Of a stretch of DNA of 64,000 bases, positions 50,622 through 58,828 are shown one piece after another. The stretch is from an uncultured Clostridia bacterium (GTDB lineage Bacteria; Bacillota; Clostridia; Oscillospirales; Oscillospiraceae), in NCBI GenBank assembly GCA_947173485.1, contig CAMWFH010000010.1:1-64000 (forward strand). Direction: 5' to 3'. Position 1 is the stretch's first letter; each line of letters opens with the position of its first letter. The position numbers were made by a program, and so were the translations under genes. The notes beneath the pieces were generated by a model. The model did no database searches. It worked only from the letters and a program-made list of their open reading frames with translations, and had not been told where the DNA came from.

Positions 50622-51476
50622 TCAGTACCGCTGGTCCAGCAGGGCGACCATGGCCGCCAGCGCACCATCCTTGGCGCTGCACACCATGGTGGCGCCGCAG
50701 TCCCGCACCGCTTGGGTGCAGTCGATAGGGGCGAACCCCTGCTTCGCGATGGTGAGCATGGAAACATCATCGTCTCCGTCCCCGATGCAGTAGACATGCT
50801 CCACGGAGATATCCAACCGGTCCGCCAGACGGCGGACCATATCCCCCTTATAGGCCCCCTTGGCAGCCATCTGCAGCTGACGCCTATCCTCAGAGGTGAA
50901 CACCAGCTCATACGCGCCGTCCCTGTTCTGCGCACGCAAAAAGTCCCGGACCTCCTCCAGTACGCTGCTCTGGTCTCTAAACCACAGCCTCTGTATCGGG
51001 AGCGGGACCTCCATCAGAGAGGAAACTTCCTGTGCATCATCCGAAAATCTCATATTGATGCGGGCTACATAGTCTGGGCGCACGATGCGGTATGTACCGT
51101 CCAGATGACGAGCGGACACCGTTGTCGTAGGGAATCGATCCACCACGGCCTGCCCCAGCTCCCGGGCCCATTCGCCCAGTACGGCGGATTCCAGGCACTC
51201 ACCGCTCTTGATGTCGCAGAGGGCCGCACCATCGCCCAGCACACCGGGGGCATTGATCGGAACTCTATCCGCATAAAACTGCACATAGCGCAGGGATCGT
51301 CCGGTGGCAATGGTGAACCTGCCTCCTTCGGCGGTAAAATGCTCCAGCGCAAGCCGGTCATGCTCCAGTACTGGCACGAACTCTCCGCTCTCCCCATTCA
51401 CATAGGGCCTGCTGGATGTGTCGACCAACGTGTTACAAATGTCGCTGACCAGCAAAACGCCATCAAATTTCCCCAT
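50622..51476 (-). CDS. HAD superfamily Cof-type hydrolase with altered motif I
   Basis: A 284-residue Cof/Cof-like HAD protein. Motif II (IATGRS), a motif III Lys region (KGAYKGDMVRRLADRL) and motif IV (GDGDDDVSML) are intact, and the cap domain is of the usual size. Motif I reads SDICNTL instead of SDIDGTL: the nucleophile Asp12 is kept, but the general acid/base Asp is Cys14 and the next Gly is Asn15. Phosphatase activity is therefore doubtful. It is the last gene of the spoIIM-xerD-DUF1292 group, two bases after the DUF1292 stop. Confidence 0.85.
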   Translation of the reverse strand: MGKFDGVLLVSDICNTLVDTSSRPYVNGESGEFVPVLEHDRLALEHFTAEGGRFTIATGRSLRYVQFYADRVPINAPGVLGDGAALCDIKSGECLESAVLGEWARELGQAVVDRFPTTTVSARHLDGTYRIVRPDYVARINMRFSDDAQEVSSLMEVPLPIQRLWFRDQSSVLEEVRDFLRAQNRDGAYELVFTSEDRRQLQMAAKGAYKGDMVRRLADRLDISVEHVYCIGDGDDDVSMLTIAKQGFAPIDCTQAVRDCGATMVCSAKDGALAAMVALLDQRY

Positions 51477-51478
51477 CT

Positions 51479-51817
51479 CTAGTCCTCATCGGTAAAATTG
51501 AACTCATCCGCGAACTTCTCCTTGAAGATCTGAAACACGGCCCGCAGGGCCTCATCCTCCACAGCGACGTAGGACTCGTTCTCCTCGTCCTCATCCTTGT
51601 CTACCTTCAGGATGACCACCTCACCGGTGTCCTCATCGCCGTCCTCCAGCACCGGCAGGAGGACGACATAGTCATCACCCTCATACCCGATCAGATCCAG
51701 GAACTCGAACTTGAGCTGGTTCCCCTGCTCATCGTTCAGGAAAACGATATTGCTGACCTCTTCCAATTCGTCCTCATCCTCCAGGTCTAGGCCCAGCTCA
51801 TCTCTTTCATCGCTCAT
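51479..51817 (-). CDS. DUF1292 family acidic protein
   Basis: A 112-residue very acidic protein (many Asp/Glu) of DUF1292, seen by IVFLNDEQGNQLKFEFLDLIGYEGDDYVVLLPV and the EVVILKVDKDEDEENESYVAVEDEALRAVFQIF end. The family is common in Clostridia and has no known function. It sits 32 bases after xerD and is probably co-transcribed. GGAGA lies ahead of the ATG. Confidence 0.9.
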   Translation of the reverse strand: MSDERDELGLDLEDEDELEEVSNIVFLNDEQGNQLKFEFLDLIGYEGDDYVVLLPVLEDGDEDTGEVVILKVDKDEDEENESYVAVEDEALRAVFQIFKEKFADEFNFTDED

Positions 51818-51849
51818 GTTTCTTCTCCTATCTTATAGTATCCCTGATC

Positions 51850-52725
51850 TCACGCTCTGGGGTGGGTCCGCTGATAGACCGTACGCAGGTCCTTCTTGAT
51901 CATATGGCAGTAGATCTGGGTGGAGGAGATATCCGCGTGGCCCAGCATCTCCTGGATGGACCGCAGATCCGCCCCGTTCTCCAGCAGATGGGCCGCGAAG
52001 GAGTGGCGCAGGGTGTGGGGCGTGATATCCTTCTCGATCCCCGCCCGCTCCTGGTAGTATTTGATGAGCTTCCAGAAGCCCTGGCGGGACATCCGCTCCC
52101 CGTTCATGTTCACGAACAGGGACCGCTCCTCCCCGCTGGCCACCAGCTGGGGCCGGATCTTGTATATGTACTCCTGGAGGGCCTTGACCGCCCCCGGATA
52201 GAGGGGGATGATCCGCGCCTTCCCCCGGCTCTCACAGCGGACGAACCCCGCCTGGAGGTTCACGTCCTCCACGTCCATCCCAATCAGCTCGCTGACCCGG
52301 ATCCCGGTGGCGTAGAGCAGCTCCAGCATGGCATGGTCCCGGCAGCCCTTGGCATCGACGCACTTGGGCTGGGCCAGGAACAGCTCCACCTCCTTGCTGG
52401 TGAGGATCTCCGGCAGCTTCCGCTCGGCCCGGACCGGGGTGACGTTCTTGGCCGGGTTGGCCTTGACCGCCCCCTTGGCCTGTAGATAGCCATAGAAGGA
52501 CTTGAGGGACGCCACGGAGCGGGCTATGCTGGCCGGAGACCGGCCCCGGGCGGCCATATAGGACATATAGGCGTCCACCTGGGCCTTGTGGCAGTCATCC
52601 ACGTCCACATCCCCCAGCCAATCCTCGAACTGGTGGACATCCCGCAGGTAGGAGGAGACGGTGTTCTCGGAGGACCCCCTTTCCTCCCGCAGATACCGCT
52701 CATAATCCGATAAATAGCCGCTCAC
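51850..52725 (-). CDS. xerD: Site-specific tyrosine recombinase XerD
   Basis: A 291-residue recombinase that resolves chromosome dimers at dif with XerC. Catalytic residues are in TGIRVSELIGMDVEDV (Arg), SRGKARIIPL (Lys), TPHTLRHSFAAHLLENG (His, Arg), LGHADISSTQIYCHM (His, Tyr). Length and N-terminal start (LSDYERYLREERGSSENTVSSYLRDV) match XerD. The spoIIM-xerD order is also found near ripX in Bacillus, supporting the assignment. A second Xer protein is coded at 38182-39186. Confidence 0.93.
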   Translation of the reverse strand: MSGYLSDYERYLREERGSSENTVSSYLRDVHQFEDWLGDVDVDDCHKAQVDAYMSYMAARGRSPASIARSVASLKSFYGYLQAKGAVKANPAKNVTPVRAERKLPEILTSKEVELFLAQPKCVDAKGCRDHAMLELLYATGIRVSELIGMDVEDVNLQAGFVRCESRGKARIIPLYPGAVKALQEYIYKIRPQLVASGEERSLFVNMNGERMSRQGFWKLIKYYQERAGIEKDITPHTLRHSFAAHLLENGADLRSIQEMLGHADISSTQIYCHMIKKDLRTVYQRTHPRA

Positions 52726-52752
52726 AGACGTCTCCTCCGTTTTCTTTATCTT

Positions 52753-53376
52753 TTATCCGCCCAGAGTCAGCGAGAACAAGCTGGGCGTTACGTAAAGCTC
52801 CAAGCAGAGCCCAACAAACAATAAAGCCACACACAAACACAGCCGGTACCAGTAGCCGCCGTCCAGCGCCGGGGCGCTGCACCGCTTCCCGCGCCCCAAC
52901 GTCAAGGCCAGCAGACGGTCGGCAGAGGCCCAGGACCAGGACGCGATCCACAAAAAGCAGGGCAGGACGATGAGATGCCGCAGCCCCATGGCCCCCAGGG
53001 CCATCAACGCCCCCCGCCGGCCAAAGGCCTGGGTGAAGCAGGCCACGGCGAACATGGCAGTGAAGCCGTAGGCGGCGGAGAGGAGGGGCAGCAGCAGCAC
53101 GCCCAGGGACGCGGAACCCAGCAGCCACGCCAGCACCGCGTATCCGAAATAGAGCCAGACCGCTGAGGGCAGGGATACAGCCGCCGGCCCCTCGGCATAG
53201 AGGCCGCAGAAGTCGTCCAGGTAGGCGGCCAGCTCGCCGCCGCCCCCGCTCCTGACCGCCCAGACGCCCCCGGCCGCCATGCCCAGCGCCACACATCCCG
53301 CCAGGCACAGCATTCGGACCAGAGCCGGGTCCGGCGCCCACAGGCCCATCCTGCCGATCGTGGATCTCACTCGCAC
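52753..53376 (-). CDS. spoIIM: Stage II sporulation protein M
   Basis: A 207-residue membrane protein with about five helices, equivalent to SpoIIM of the SpoIID-SpoIIP-SpoIIM engulfment machine that thins septal peptidoglycan. The family pattern is a first helix, a loop, then PLLSAAYGFTAMFAVACFTQAFGRRGALMALGAMGLRHLIVLPCFLW. Sequence similarity is modest, but the gene order with xerD is the classic one. The start is GTG 53376, with GAGGTGAT seven bases upstream; an in-frame ATG (M10) is an alternative. Confidence 0.8.
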   Translation of the reverse strand: MRVRSTIGRMGLWAPDPALVRMLCLAGCVALGMAAGGVWAVRSGGGGELAAYLDDFCGLYAEGPAAVSLPSAVWLYFGYAVLAWLLGSASLGVLLLPLLSAAYGFTAMFAVACFTQAFGRRGALMALGAMGLRHLIVLPCFLWIASWSWASADRLLALTLGRGKRCSAPALDGGYWYRLCLCVALLFVGLCLELYVTPSLFSLTLGG

Positions 53377-53431
53377 CGTTTATCACCTCGGTACAAGCTA
53401 TGTCCCTCTTTCCGAAAATAGACGTGGCTTT

Positions 53432-53460
53432 ACTATAAGCCAAATCTCGCCGCCGCGCAA
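53432..53460 (-). promoter_or_regulatory. Promoter of spoIIM-xerD
   Basis: TTGCGC (53455-53460) and TATAGT (53432-53437), minus strand, are separated by 17 bases. In Bacillus spoIIM uses sigma-E; a clear sigma-E site is not seen here, so this sigma-A-like match may serve xerD in growing cells. Confidence 0.6.
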
Positions 53461-53797
53461 GGGGAAAATGGTGGATCTTTACAGGTTTGGAGAATGTCAC
53501 AAAATATTATGTTAACAAAATTATGTAGACCGTGCTGAAAAGACTGACAAGCGGTTTGCCTTGCCCCTGTCTTTTCGCGCCCAAATATACGAAGATCAGG
53601 CTGCCCGTCCCGATTTTCAGGACTGCCAGCCACACTTTGCCAGCCAGTCTCCCGCCGGCGGGCCCAATGGCCTCACCGGAGAGGATTGCCGTGATCTTGT
53701 GGATCTTCACCAGAGGCAGTCAACGGCACGGCGGAGGCGCCGCCGGCGGACAGGACCGCAGTCCGGGCCATAGACCACCGGCGGACGTCTCCCCTTC
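53461..53797. other. Intergenic segment with no supported gene
   Basis: About 340 bases between the spoIIM promoter and the TIGR04086 gene. A 67-codon minus-strand frame (53507-53710) lacks a ribosome-binding site and is not supported. A GC-rich stretch (53715-53770) can form short hairpins. No RNA gene is recognised. Confidence 0.4.
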
Positions 53798-54211
53798 TCA
53801 CTTCCGCTTATGTTTTTTCCTGCCGCCGCCCAGCAGAGACGCCGCCACGCCCCCTGCCAGACTGCCCAGCAGCACCCCGCCGCCGGCGGAGGCCGCCCAG
53901 GGCCGGGCACCGCCGGCCAGAGATATCGCCAGGATCGCCAGCAGGAAGCCGGCCAGCACGACCCCAGCGATGATCGCCCGGCCTCTCCCCTCGCCTCTTC
54001 CGGCCAGAAGGCCCCCCAGAAAGACAGAGGCCCCTGCCGAGAGCCCCAGGGCGGCGGACATCCTCTCCAAGGCCAGTGTCTCCCGATCCACCAGCGCCGC
54101 CAGGAGCAGCTGGAGCGCCAGATAGACCACCAGCGCGGCGGCACAGCCGGTGATACACTGCCGGTAAGGGATGCTCTCTGCTTTGGCTGTCTGTTTTGCT
54201 CGTTTGGACAT
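53798..54211 (-). CDS. TIGR04086 family membrane protein (YrzE-like)
   Basis: A 137-residue protein with four transmembrane helices (about 20-40, 50-72, 78-102 and 108-128) and basic ends (MSKRAKQTAKAES; GGGRKKHKRK). This Firmicute family is usually coded beside yajC, as here, and its function is unknown. ATG 54211 is chosen because GGGAGG lies just upstream; the frame to 54286 covers the yajC terminator. Confidence 0.82.
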   Translation of the reverse strand: MSKRAKQTAKAESIPYRQCITGCAAALVVYLALQLLLAALVDRETLALERMSAALGLSAGASVFLGGLLAGRGEGRGRAIIAGVVLAGFLLAILAISLAGGARPWAASAGGGVLLGSLAGGVAASLLGGGRKKHKRK

Positions 54212-54256
54212 AAAATACCTCCCGCGCCTTAGAGCCGCACCCGAAAGATGCTCTAG

Positions 54257-54296
54257 GCAAAAAATTCCCGCGCCATATGGGAACATATGGCGCGGG
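54257..54296 (-). terminator. Intrinsic terminator of yajC
   Basis: A perfect 13-base-pair stem (CCCGCGCCATATG, 54267-54279, with 54284-54296), followed on the minus strand by AATTTTTTG. It starts eight bases after the yajC stop and separates it from the TIGR04086 gene. Confidence 0.93.
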
Positions 54297-54304
54297 AGGC
54301 GATC

Positions 54305-54622
54305 TTATGTCTCGTCCTCGTCCTTTTTCTTTTTCTTCTTGCTATACTCGTCCTCTTGGGCGTTGGGGTCCCCAGCGGTGGCGATCGCCATCTTGGTCAG
54401 CTCCATCCGTACCCGGTCCTCGCTGGTCTCGATGATGACGGTCTTATCGTTGATCATCACGATCCTGCCGACGATGCCGCCGATGGAGATCACCTGGTCG
54501 CCCTTCTTCAGGGAGGCCCGCATCTCCTCGTCCCGCTTCCGCTTCTTCTGGTCCGGCCGGATGAAAGCGAAGTAGAGGACCGCGAACATAGCCACTGTCA
54601 TGATAAGCGATTGATAACCCAT
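54305..54622 (-). CDS. yajC: Preprotein translocase subunit YajC
   Basis: A 105-residue single-pass membrane protein, partner of SecDF in protein export. It has an N-terminal helix (residues 5-22, SLIMTVAMFAVLYFAFIRP), the QKKRKRDEEMRASLKKGDQVISIGGIVGRI segment, a small beta domain and a Lys-rich tail (KKKKKKDEDET). The start ATG 54622 follows AAAGGAGA. The frame is open to 54688 but that extension is upstream of the natural N-terminus. secD and secF are not in the window. Confidence 0.93.
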   Translation of the reverse strand: MGYQSLIMTVAMFAVLYFAFIRPDQKKRKRDEEMRASLKKGDQVISIGGIVGRIVMINDKTVIIETSEDRVRMELTKMAIATAGDPNAQEDEYSKKKKKKDEDET

Positions 54623-54799
54623 ATGCAGAGAAGTCTCCTTTGCAAAACATAATGGACCCATTATACCGAATACTGCCGCATTTTGCAAGAGGTTTTTTTG
54701 CGGCCTGGCAAGACCAGCCTGTCCATCTTTCCAAACCCCTGCACATTTCTCCCTTTCGTCTCATATACTGTTGTACTGACAGTGAGGAGGAAACTTTTT

Positions 54800-55066
54800 A
54801 TGGATAAAAACACGATCACACTGATCCAGCGGCTGAAGAAGGACCCTCAGCTGGCCCAGCAGATGCTCTCTTCCAACGATGGCCAGGCGCTGATGGGCCG
54901 TCTGACCCAGGGAGACGGCGGCGAGGGGCTCCGGCAGGCCACCGCGGAGGCCGCCAAGGGCAACACCAAGGCCCTCAGCGCCATGCTGAGCGAGCTGATG
55001 CACAGCAGCGAGGGGGCCGCCCTTATCCAGCGGCTGGGGAGCAGCGTCAAGCAGCAGGTGAAGTAA
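54800..55066 (+). CDS. Hypothetical small helical protein, gene 1 of a three-gene operon
   Basis: An 88-residue soluble, helical protein (MDKNTITLIQRLKKDPQLAQQMLSSNDGQALMGRLTQ...LSAMLSELMHSSEGAALIQRLGSSVKQQVK) containing two similar helical stretches that both end in a RL-x-x-x motif. No family is recognised. AGGAGGAAA precedes the ATG. Upstream, CATATACT (54762-54769) fits the CATA-N3-T form of sporulation -10 elements, but no matching -35 is convincing. Confidence 0.72.
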   Translation: MDKNTITLIQRLKKDPQLAQQMLSSNDGQALMGRLTQGDGGEGLRQATAEAAKGNTKALSAMLSELMHSSEGAALIQRLGSSVKQQVK

Positions 55067-55094
55067 CGGGACGGCAGGACGGTCAGACGGGGGC

Positions 55095-55517
55095 ATGGCT
55101 ATGAGTGGATTCGAGGACAAACTGAACAGCATCCTTTCCTCGCCGGAAGCCATGGCCCAGGTCGCCGCCCTGGCCCAGCAGCTCTCCGGCGGCGGGGAGC
55201 CGGATGCCCCCGCCGAAGGGCCGCCAGAGCCGCCGCCCAGCCCCCAGGCCGCTCCGCCGCCGGCCGGAAAGGGCGGGCTGGAGGACCTTCTGGGGGCACT
55301 GGGCGGGCTGGGGAGCGGGATCGACCCGGCGATGCTCTCCAAGCTGCTGCCGCTGGTCCAGGAGCTGAGCAGCCCGGCCAACGACCAGCGCTCCGCCCTG
55401 CTCCACGCCCTGCGGCCCTTCCTGAAGCCGGAGCGGCAGGACAAGGTGGACCAGGCCCTCCGAACGGCGCATATGATCGCGGTCGGAAAAAAACTCTTGG
55501 CACATCTGGGGGGATAA
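55095..55517 (+). CDS. Hypothetical Pro/Ala-rich protein, gene 2 of the operon
   Basis: A 140-residue protein: N-terminal helix (FEDKLNSILSSPEAMAQVAALAQQLSGG), a Pro/Glu/Ala linker (34-62), a Gly/Leu stretch (LEDLLGALGGLGSGIDPAMLSKLLPLVQEL) and a C-terminal helical part (ALRPFLKPERQDKVDQALRTAHMIAVGKKLL). The N-terminal piece recalls gene 1 of this operon. Similar proteins recur in related Clostridia but no named family or function is known to me. It lies two bases before gene 3. Confidence 0.72.
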   Translation: MAMSGFEDKLNSILSSPEAMAQVAALAQQLSGGGEPDAPAEGPPEPPPSPQAAPPPAGKGGLEDLLGALGGLGSGIDPAMLSKLLPLVQELSSPANDQRSALLHALRPFLKPERQDKVDQALRTAHMIAVGKKLLAHLGG

Positions 55518-55519
55518 GG

Positions 55520-55801
55520 ATGTATAACCGCTATATCCGCAACGACCGGGGGGACTATGCGTGCGTCAACGAGCCCCCCCTCTCCCCCCCGGAGGCGGCG
55601 GCAGAGGGCCCGGCCCGCTCCTCGGAGGAGAGCGGCGGCCTGGGTGGCCTAGGCGGACTGGTCAAGCGGCTGCTGGGCCGCTTCAAGCTGGACGGGCTGG
55701 ACCGGGGCGACCTGCTCCTGCTCCTGCTGCTCCTGCTGCTGTTCACCGATGGCGAGGATGATGAGCTGCTGATCGCCCTGGCCCTGCTGTTCCTTCTATG
55801 A
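55520..55801 (+). CDS. Hypothetical protein with poly-Leu helix, gene 3 of the operon
   Basis: A 93-residue protein with a polar N-terminus (YNRYIRNDRGDYACVNEPPLSPPE), a Gly/Leu segment (GGLGGLGGLVKRLLGRF) and a C-terminal hydrophobic stretch with ten Leu in a row (residues 65-74), then FTDGEDDELLIALALLFLL. The C-terminus is probably membrane-inserted. Together with genes 1 and 2 it forms a small operon of unknown purpose. Confidence 0.72.
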   Translation: MYNRYIRNDRGDYACVNEPPLSPPEAAAEGPARSSEESGGLGGLGGLVKRLLGRFKLDGLDRGDLLLLLLLLLLFTDGEDDELLIALALLFLL

Positions 55802-55841
55802 TCATACTACATAATAAAAAATACGCGAAAAGGAGGAGCCG

Positions 55842-56609
55842 TCAGGGCTCCTCCTCTATTGCCGCCAGCAGGTCCGTCCCGTCCGGCAGGACGAAAAAGG
55901 ACGCGTCCGGCGGGACGATGTTCATAGACTGCACCGTCATCTGATAGATCGGCTCTCCCTGGTACAGCCGCTGGGCAGCCACCAGCAGGCCGCTGTCCGT
56001 ATCCACCCAGTAGCGGGCGGTGTAGCCGTCCCCCTCGTTGGCCTCCGCATAGATGCAGTAAACGTCCTTCAGGCGCTGGTAATCCGCGGCCAGGATGTCC
56101 GCCGGGTCCAGCTCCACCACATCCTCATAGGTGGGGATGCGCAGGGTCCGGTCTGGGGAGATGGCGGCGGCGGTGGCGTAGTGCTCATCGCTATCGTACC
56201 AAACATAGGCGGTATCGCCATCTGTCAGGGTCCGGCGGACGCTGCCGTCCAGCTGGAGGGTGTCCACCCGGGTCAGGCCGCTGCGGACATAGGCGGTCAG
56301 CTCCGCCGTGCCGCTGCCCTCGGACCACAGGGTCTCCACCTGCACGGTCATGGTGTAGGCCGCAGCCCGGTCCATGGAGGCCACCGCCTGCTGGACCGTG
56401 TCCGGGCGGATCTCCACCAGGTCGAGCCGTTCCTCTCCCGGCGCGGACAAGTCCGGCTCCAGGAGCTGGTCCACGTCCGGCAGCGTGATCCCCGCCCGCC
56501 GGCGGGCTGTCCCCTGGGCGAAGAGAAGGATGGCCAGCAGGATCAGGATCCCCAGCAGGGCCAGGAAGTAGGACATCCGCCGCCGGTCCATCTGGCCGCC
56601 CTCAGGCAT
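55842..56609 (-). CDS. Single-pass membrane protein with outer-membrane-lipoprotein-sorting-like domain
   Basis: A 255-residue protein: N-terminal basic segment, one transmembrane helix (residues 12-32), then an extracellular beta-rich domain. That domain (GTAELTAYVRSGLTRVDTLQLDGSVRRTLTDGDTAYVWY...YWVDTDSGLLVAAQRLYQGEPIYQMTVQS) resembles the LolA/MucB-like fold found in sporulation and envelope proteins. ATG 56609 has CGGAGGCG upstream and overlaps wecB by eight bases; ATG 56591 is also possible. Being last in the trpS-tagO-wecB operon suggests a role in wall polymer handling. Confidence 0.68.
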   Translation of the reverse strand: MPEGGQMDRRRMSYFLALLGILILLAILLFAQGTARRRAGITLPDVDQLLEPDLSAPGEERLDLVEIRPDTVQQAVASMDRAAAYTMTVQVETLWSEGSGTAELTAYVRSGLTRVDTLQLDGSVRRTLTDGDTAYVWYDSDEHYATAAAISPDRTLRIPTYEDVVELDPADILAADYQRLKDVYCIYAEANEGDGYTARYWVDTDSGLLVAAQRLYQGEPIYQMTVQSMNIVPPDASFFVLPDGTDLLAAIEEEP

Positions 56610-57747
56610 GGAACGCCTCCGGGGCATCCCCGCGGCCAAAGTGGTGTAAGACCGCCTGGGCGATCCGGCGGCAGGCAGAGCCGTCTCCATAGGGGTTCAC
56701 GGCGTGGGCCATGGCGGCGTAGGCAGCGTCATCCTCCAGCAGGCGGCACCCCTCCTGGAAGATGGCCTGCTCCTCCACGCCGGCCAGGCGCACGGTCCCC
56801 GCCTTTACAGCCTCTGGCCGCTCGGTCTCCCGCCGCAGCACCAGCACCGGCTTGCCCAGGGCGGGGGCCTCCTCCTGCAAGCCGCCGGAGTCGGTCATCA
56901 CCAGGTGGCACCGGGCCATCAGGTTGTGCATCTCGTCAGCGGCCAGGGGATCGATCAGATGGATCCGCTCCCGTCCGCCCAGATACTTCTTCGCCGCCTC
57001 CTGCACCACGGGGCTCAGATGGACGGGATAGACCATCTCCACATCGGGATGGGCCTCCGCCAGCCGCCGCAGGGCGGTCATGATCGCGGTCATAGGCGCT
57101 CCGTAGTTCTCCCGCCGGTGGCAGGTCACCAGGATCACTTTCTTCCCCGCGTAGTCCAGCTGGTTCAGGATGCCGGTGGAAAAGACGAAGTCCTCCCGCA
57201 CCGTGGTCCGCAAGGCGTCTATAACGGTATTGCCCGTCACATAGACGCCCTTCGTCACCCCCTCCCGAGCCAGGTTGTCCCGGTTCTGCTCGGTGGGGCA
57301 GAAGAACAGGTCCGCTAGGGAGGTGACCAGCTTCCGGTTCATCTCCTCCGGGTAGGGGGAATACTTATCATAGGTCCGCAGGCCGGCCTCCACATGGCCC
57401 ACAGGCACCTTGTGGTAGAAAGCAGACAGGGCTCCGGCGAAGGTGGTGCTGGTGTCGCCATGGACCAGGATCATATCGGGCGAGAGGGCCTCGACCGCCT
57501 GGTCCATGCCGGTGAGGCATTTGCTGGTGATAGTGCTCAAGGTCTGCCGGGGGGTCATGATGTCCAGGTCCCAGTCAGGGACGATGTGGAACACCTGCAA
57601 AACGCTGTCCAGCATCTCCCGGTGCTGGGCGGTGACGCAGCAGATGGAGCAGATCTCCTCCCGCCGGGCCAGCTCCTGGACCAGCGGAGCCATCTTGATC
57701 GCCTCAGGCCGGGTGCCGAACACGCTCATGATACGCAGCTTTTTCAT
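56602..57747 (-). CDS. wecB: UDP-N-acetylglucosamine 2-epimerase (non-hydrolysing)
   Basis: A 381-residue enzyme (also called MnaA) that makes UDP-ManNAc for wall teichoic acid or related polymers. Motifs include VFGTRPEAIKMAPLV, VHGDTSTTFAGALSAFY, VGHVEAGLRT, TCHRRENYG and MTDSGGLQEEAPALGKPVLVLR. Its start overlaps the tagO stop by four bases. Together with TagO it supplies the start of a ManNAc-GlcNAc linkage unit. Confidence 0.95.
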   Translation of the reverse strand: MKKLRIMSVFGTRPEAIKMAPLVQELARREEICSICCVTAQHREMLDSVLQVFHIVPDWDLDIMTPRQTLSTITSKCLTGMDQAVEALSPDMILVHGDTSTTFAGALSAFYHKVPVGHVEAGLRTYDKYSPYPEEMNRKLVTSLADLFFCPTEQNRDNLAREGVTKGVYVTGNTVIDALRTTVREDFVFSTGILNQLDYAGKKVILVTCHRRENYGAPMTAIMTALRRLAEAHPDVEMVYPVHLSPVVQEAAKKYLGGRERIHLIDPLAADEMHNLMARCHLVMTDSGGLQEEAPALGKPVLVLRRETERPEAVKAGTVRLAGVEEQAIFQEGCRLLEDDAAYAAMAHAVNPYGDGSACRRIAQAVLHHFGRGDAPEAFHA

Positions 57748-58823
57748 TTCTTCCGCTCCTCCTGGTCATGGGGGTGGTCGTGGTGGGGCGGGAACACCGC
57801 CCGGGCGGCGATGACCCCCACCAGCACCAGGGCGGCGATGAAGATCATGGCCTTTCCGCCGCCGGTGGAGGTGAGCATCACGGCGCTGAGGCCCAGCACG
57901 CCGGAGATGATATAGAGGGTGGACACGGCCTGCTTCTGGTTCATCCCCATGTCGATGAGCTTGTGGTGGATGTGGCCCCGGTCCGCCGTCATGGGGCTCT
58001 GCCCCCGGAGGATCCGGCGGATGAAGGCGGCGGAGGTATCGACAATCGGCAGGCCCAGGATGATGAAGGGCACCAGGAAGGAGATGACCGCGTAGTACTT
58101 GAACAGGCCCTGGATCGATACGCAGGCCAGGATGAACCCCAGGAAGGTGGCGCCGGTATCCCCCATGAAGATCCGGGCGGGGTTGAGGTTATAGGGCATG
58201 AAGCCCACGCAGGCCCCCACCAGGGCGCCGCAGATGACGGCGATATCCTCCTCCCCCAGGAGCAGGGCGATGACCAGCATGGTCAGGGCACCGATGGTGG
58301 ACACGCCGTCGGCCAGGCCGTCCAGGCCGTCGATCAGGTTGACGGAGTTGGTGATGGCCACGATCCAGATCACCGACACCGGGATGCTGAGCCAGCCTAA
58401 GACCCAGTAGGGCTCCTCGCTGAAGATGTTGGGGTTGTTGATCGCCTCGATGGACACGCCGTGGGCCACCGCCACAGAGGCGGCCACGATCTGGATGATG
58501 AATTTCGGCATGGCCCGCAGGGAGTAGATATCGTCAAAGATCCCCAGCACCACGATGATGACCGCCCCCAGCAGGATGCCCCGCAGCCCCCGGCCGATGG
58601 GCACGAAGAGCAGCACGCTGAGGAGGAAGCCAAAGAAGATGGCCAGCCCCCCCAGCCGGGGGATGGGATGGTCGTGCATCCGCCGACTGTCCTTGGGCAC
58701 GTCCACTGCGCCGATCTTGAAGGCCAGGCGGCGGACCAGGGGCGTGGCGCAGATGCTGATGCCAAAGGCCACCACCAGGGGCCAGATCACCCGGTTCATG
58801 TCGATCTGCTGTAAATACGGCAT
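57744..58823 (-). CDS. tagO: TagO/WecA-type undecaprenyl-phosphate GlcNAc-1-phosphate transferase (MraY family)
   Basis: A 359-residue integral membrane enzyme with about ten helices that starts wall polymer synthesis on undecaprenyl phosphate. MraY-family motifs are DVPKDSRRMHDHPIPRLGGLAIFFGF, LGIFDDIYSL (Asp pair), NSVNLIDGLDGLADG, ARIFMGDTGATFLGF and RGHIHHKL. The C-terminus is a His-rich tail (PPHHDHPHDQEERKK) that might bind metal. I prefer ATG 58823 with GAGGTG six bases upstream; GTG 58832 would overlap the trpS stop. Confidence 0.93.
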   Translation of the reverse strand: MPYLQQIDMNRVIWPLVVAFGISICATPLVRRLAFKIGAVDVPKDSRRMHDHPIPRLGGLAIFFGFLLSVLLFVPIGRGLRGILLGAVIIVVLGIFDDIYSLRAMPKFIIQIVAASVAVAHGVSIEAINNPNIFSEEPYWVLGWLSIPVSVIWIVAITNSVNLIDGLDGLADGVSTIGALTMLVIALLLGEEDIAVICGALVGACVGFMPYNLNPARIFMGDTGATFLGFILACVSIQGLFKYYAVISFLVPFIILGLPIVDTSAAFIRRILRGQSPMTADRGHIHHKLIDMGMNQKQAVSTLYIISGVLGLSAVMLTSTGGGKAMIFIAALVLVGVIAARAVFPPHHDHPHDQEERKK

Positions 58824-58828
58824 ATGGC

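Noticed and set aside
53507..53710. 67-codon minus-strand frame downstream of the TIGR04086 gene
   Set aside because: No ribosome-binding site ahead of its GTG start and no recognisable family; the sequence reads as chance coding in GC-rich intergenic DNA.
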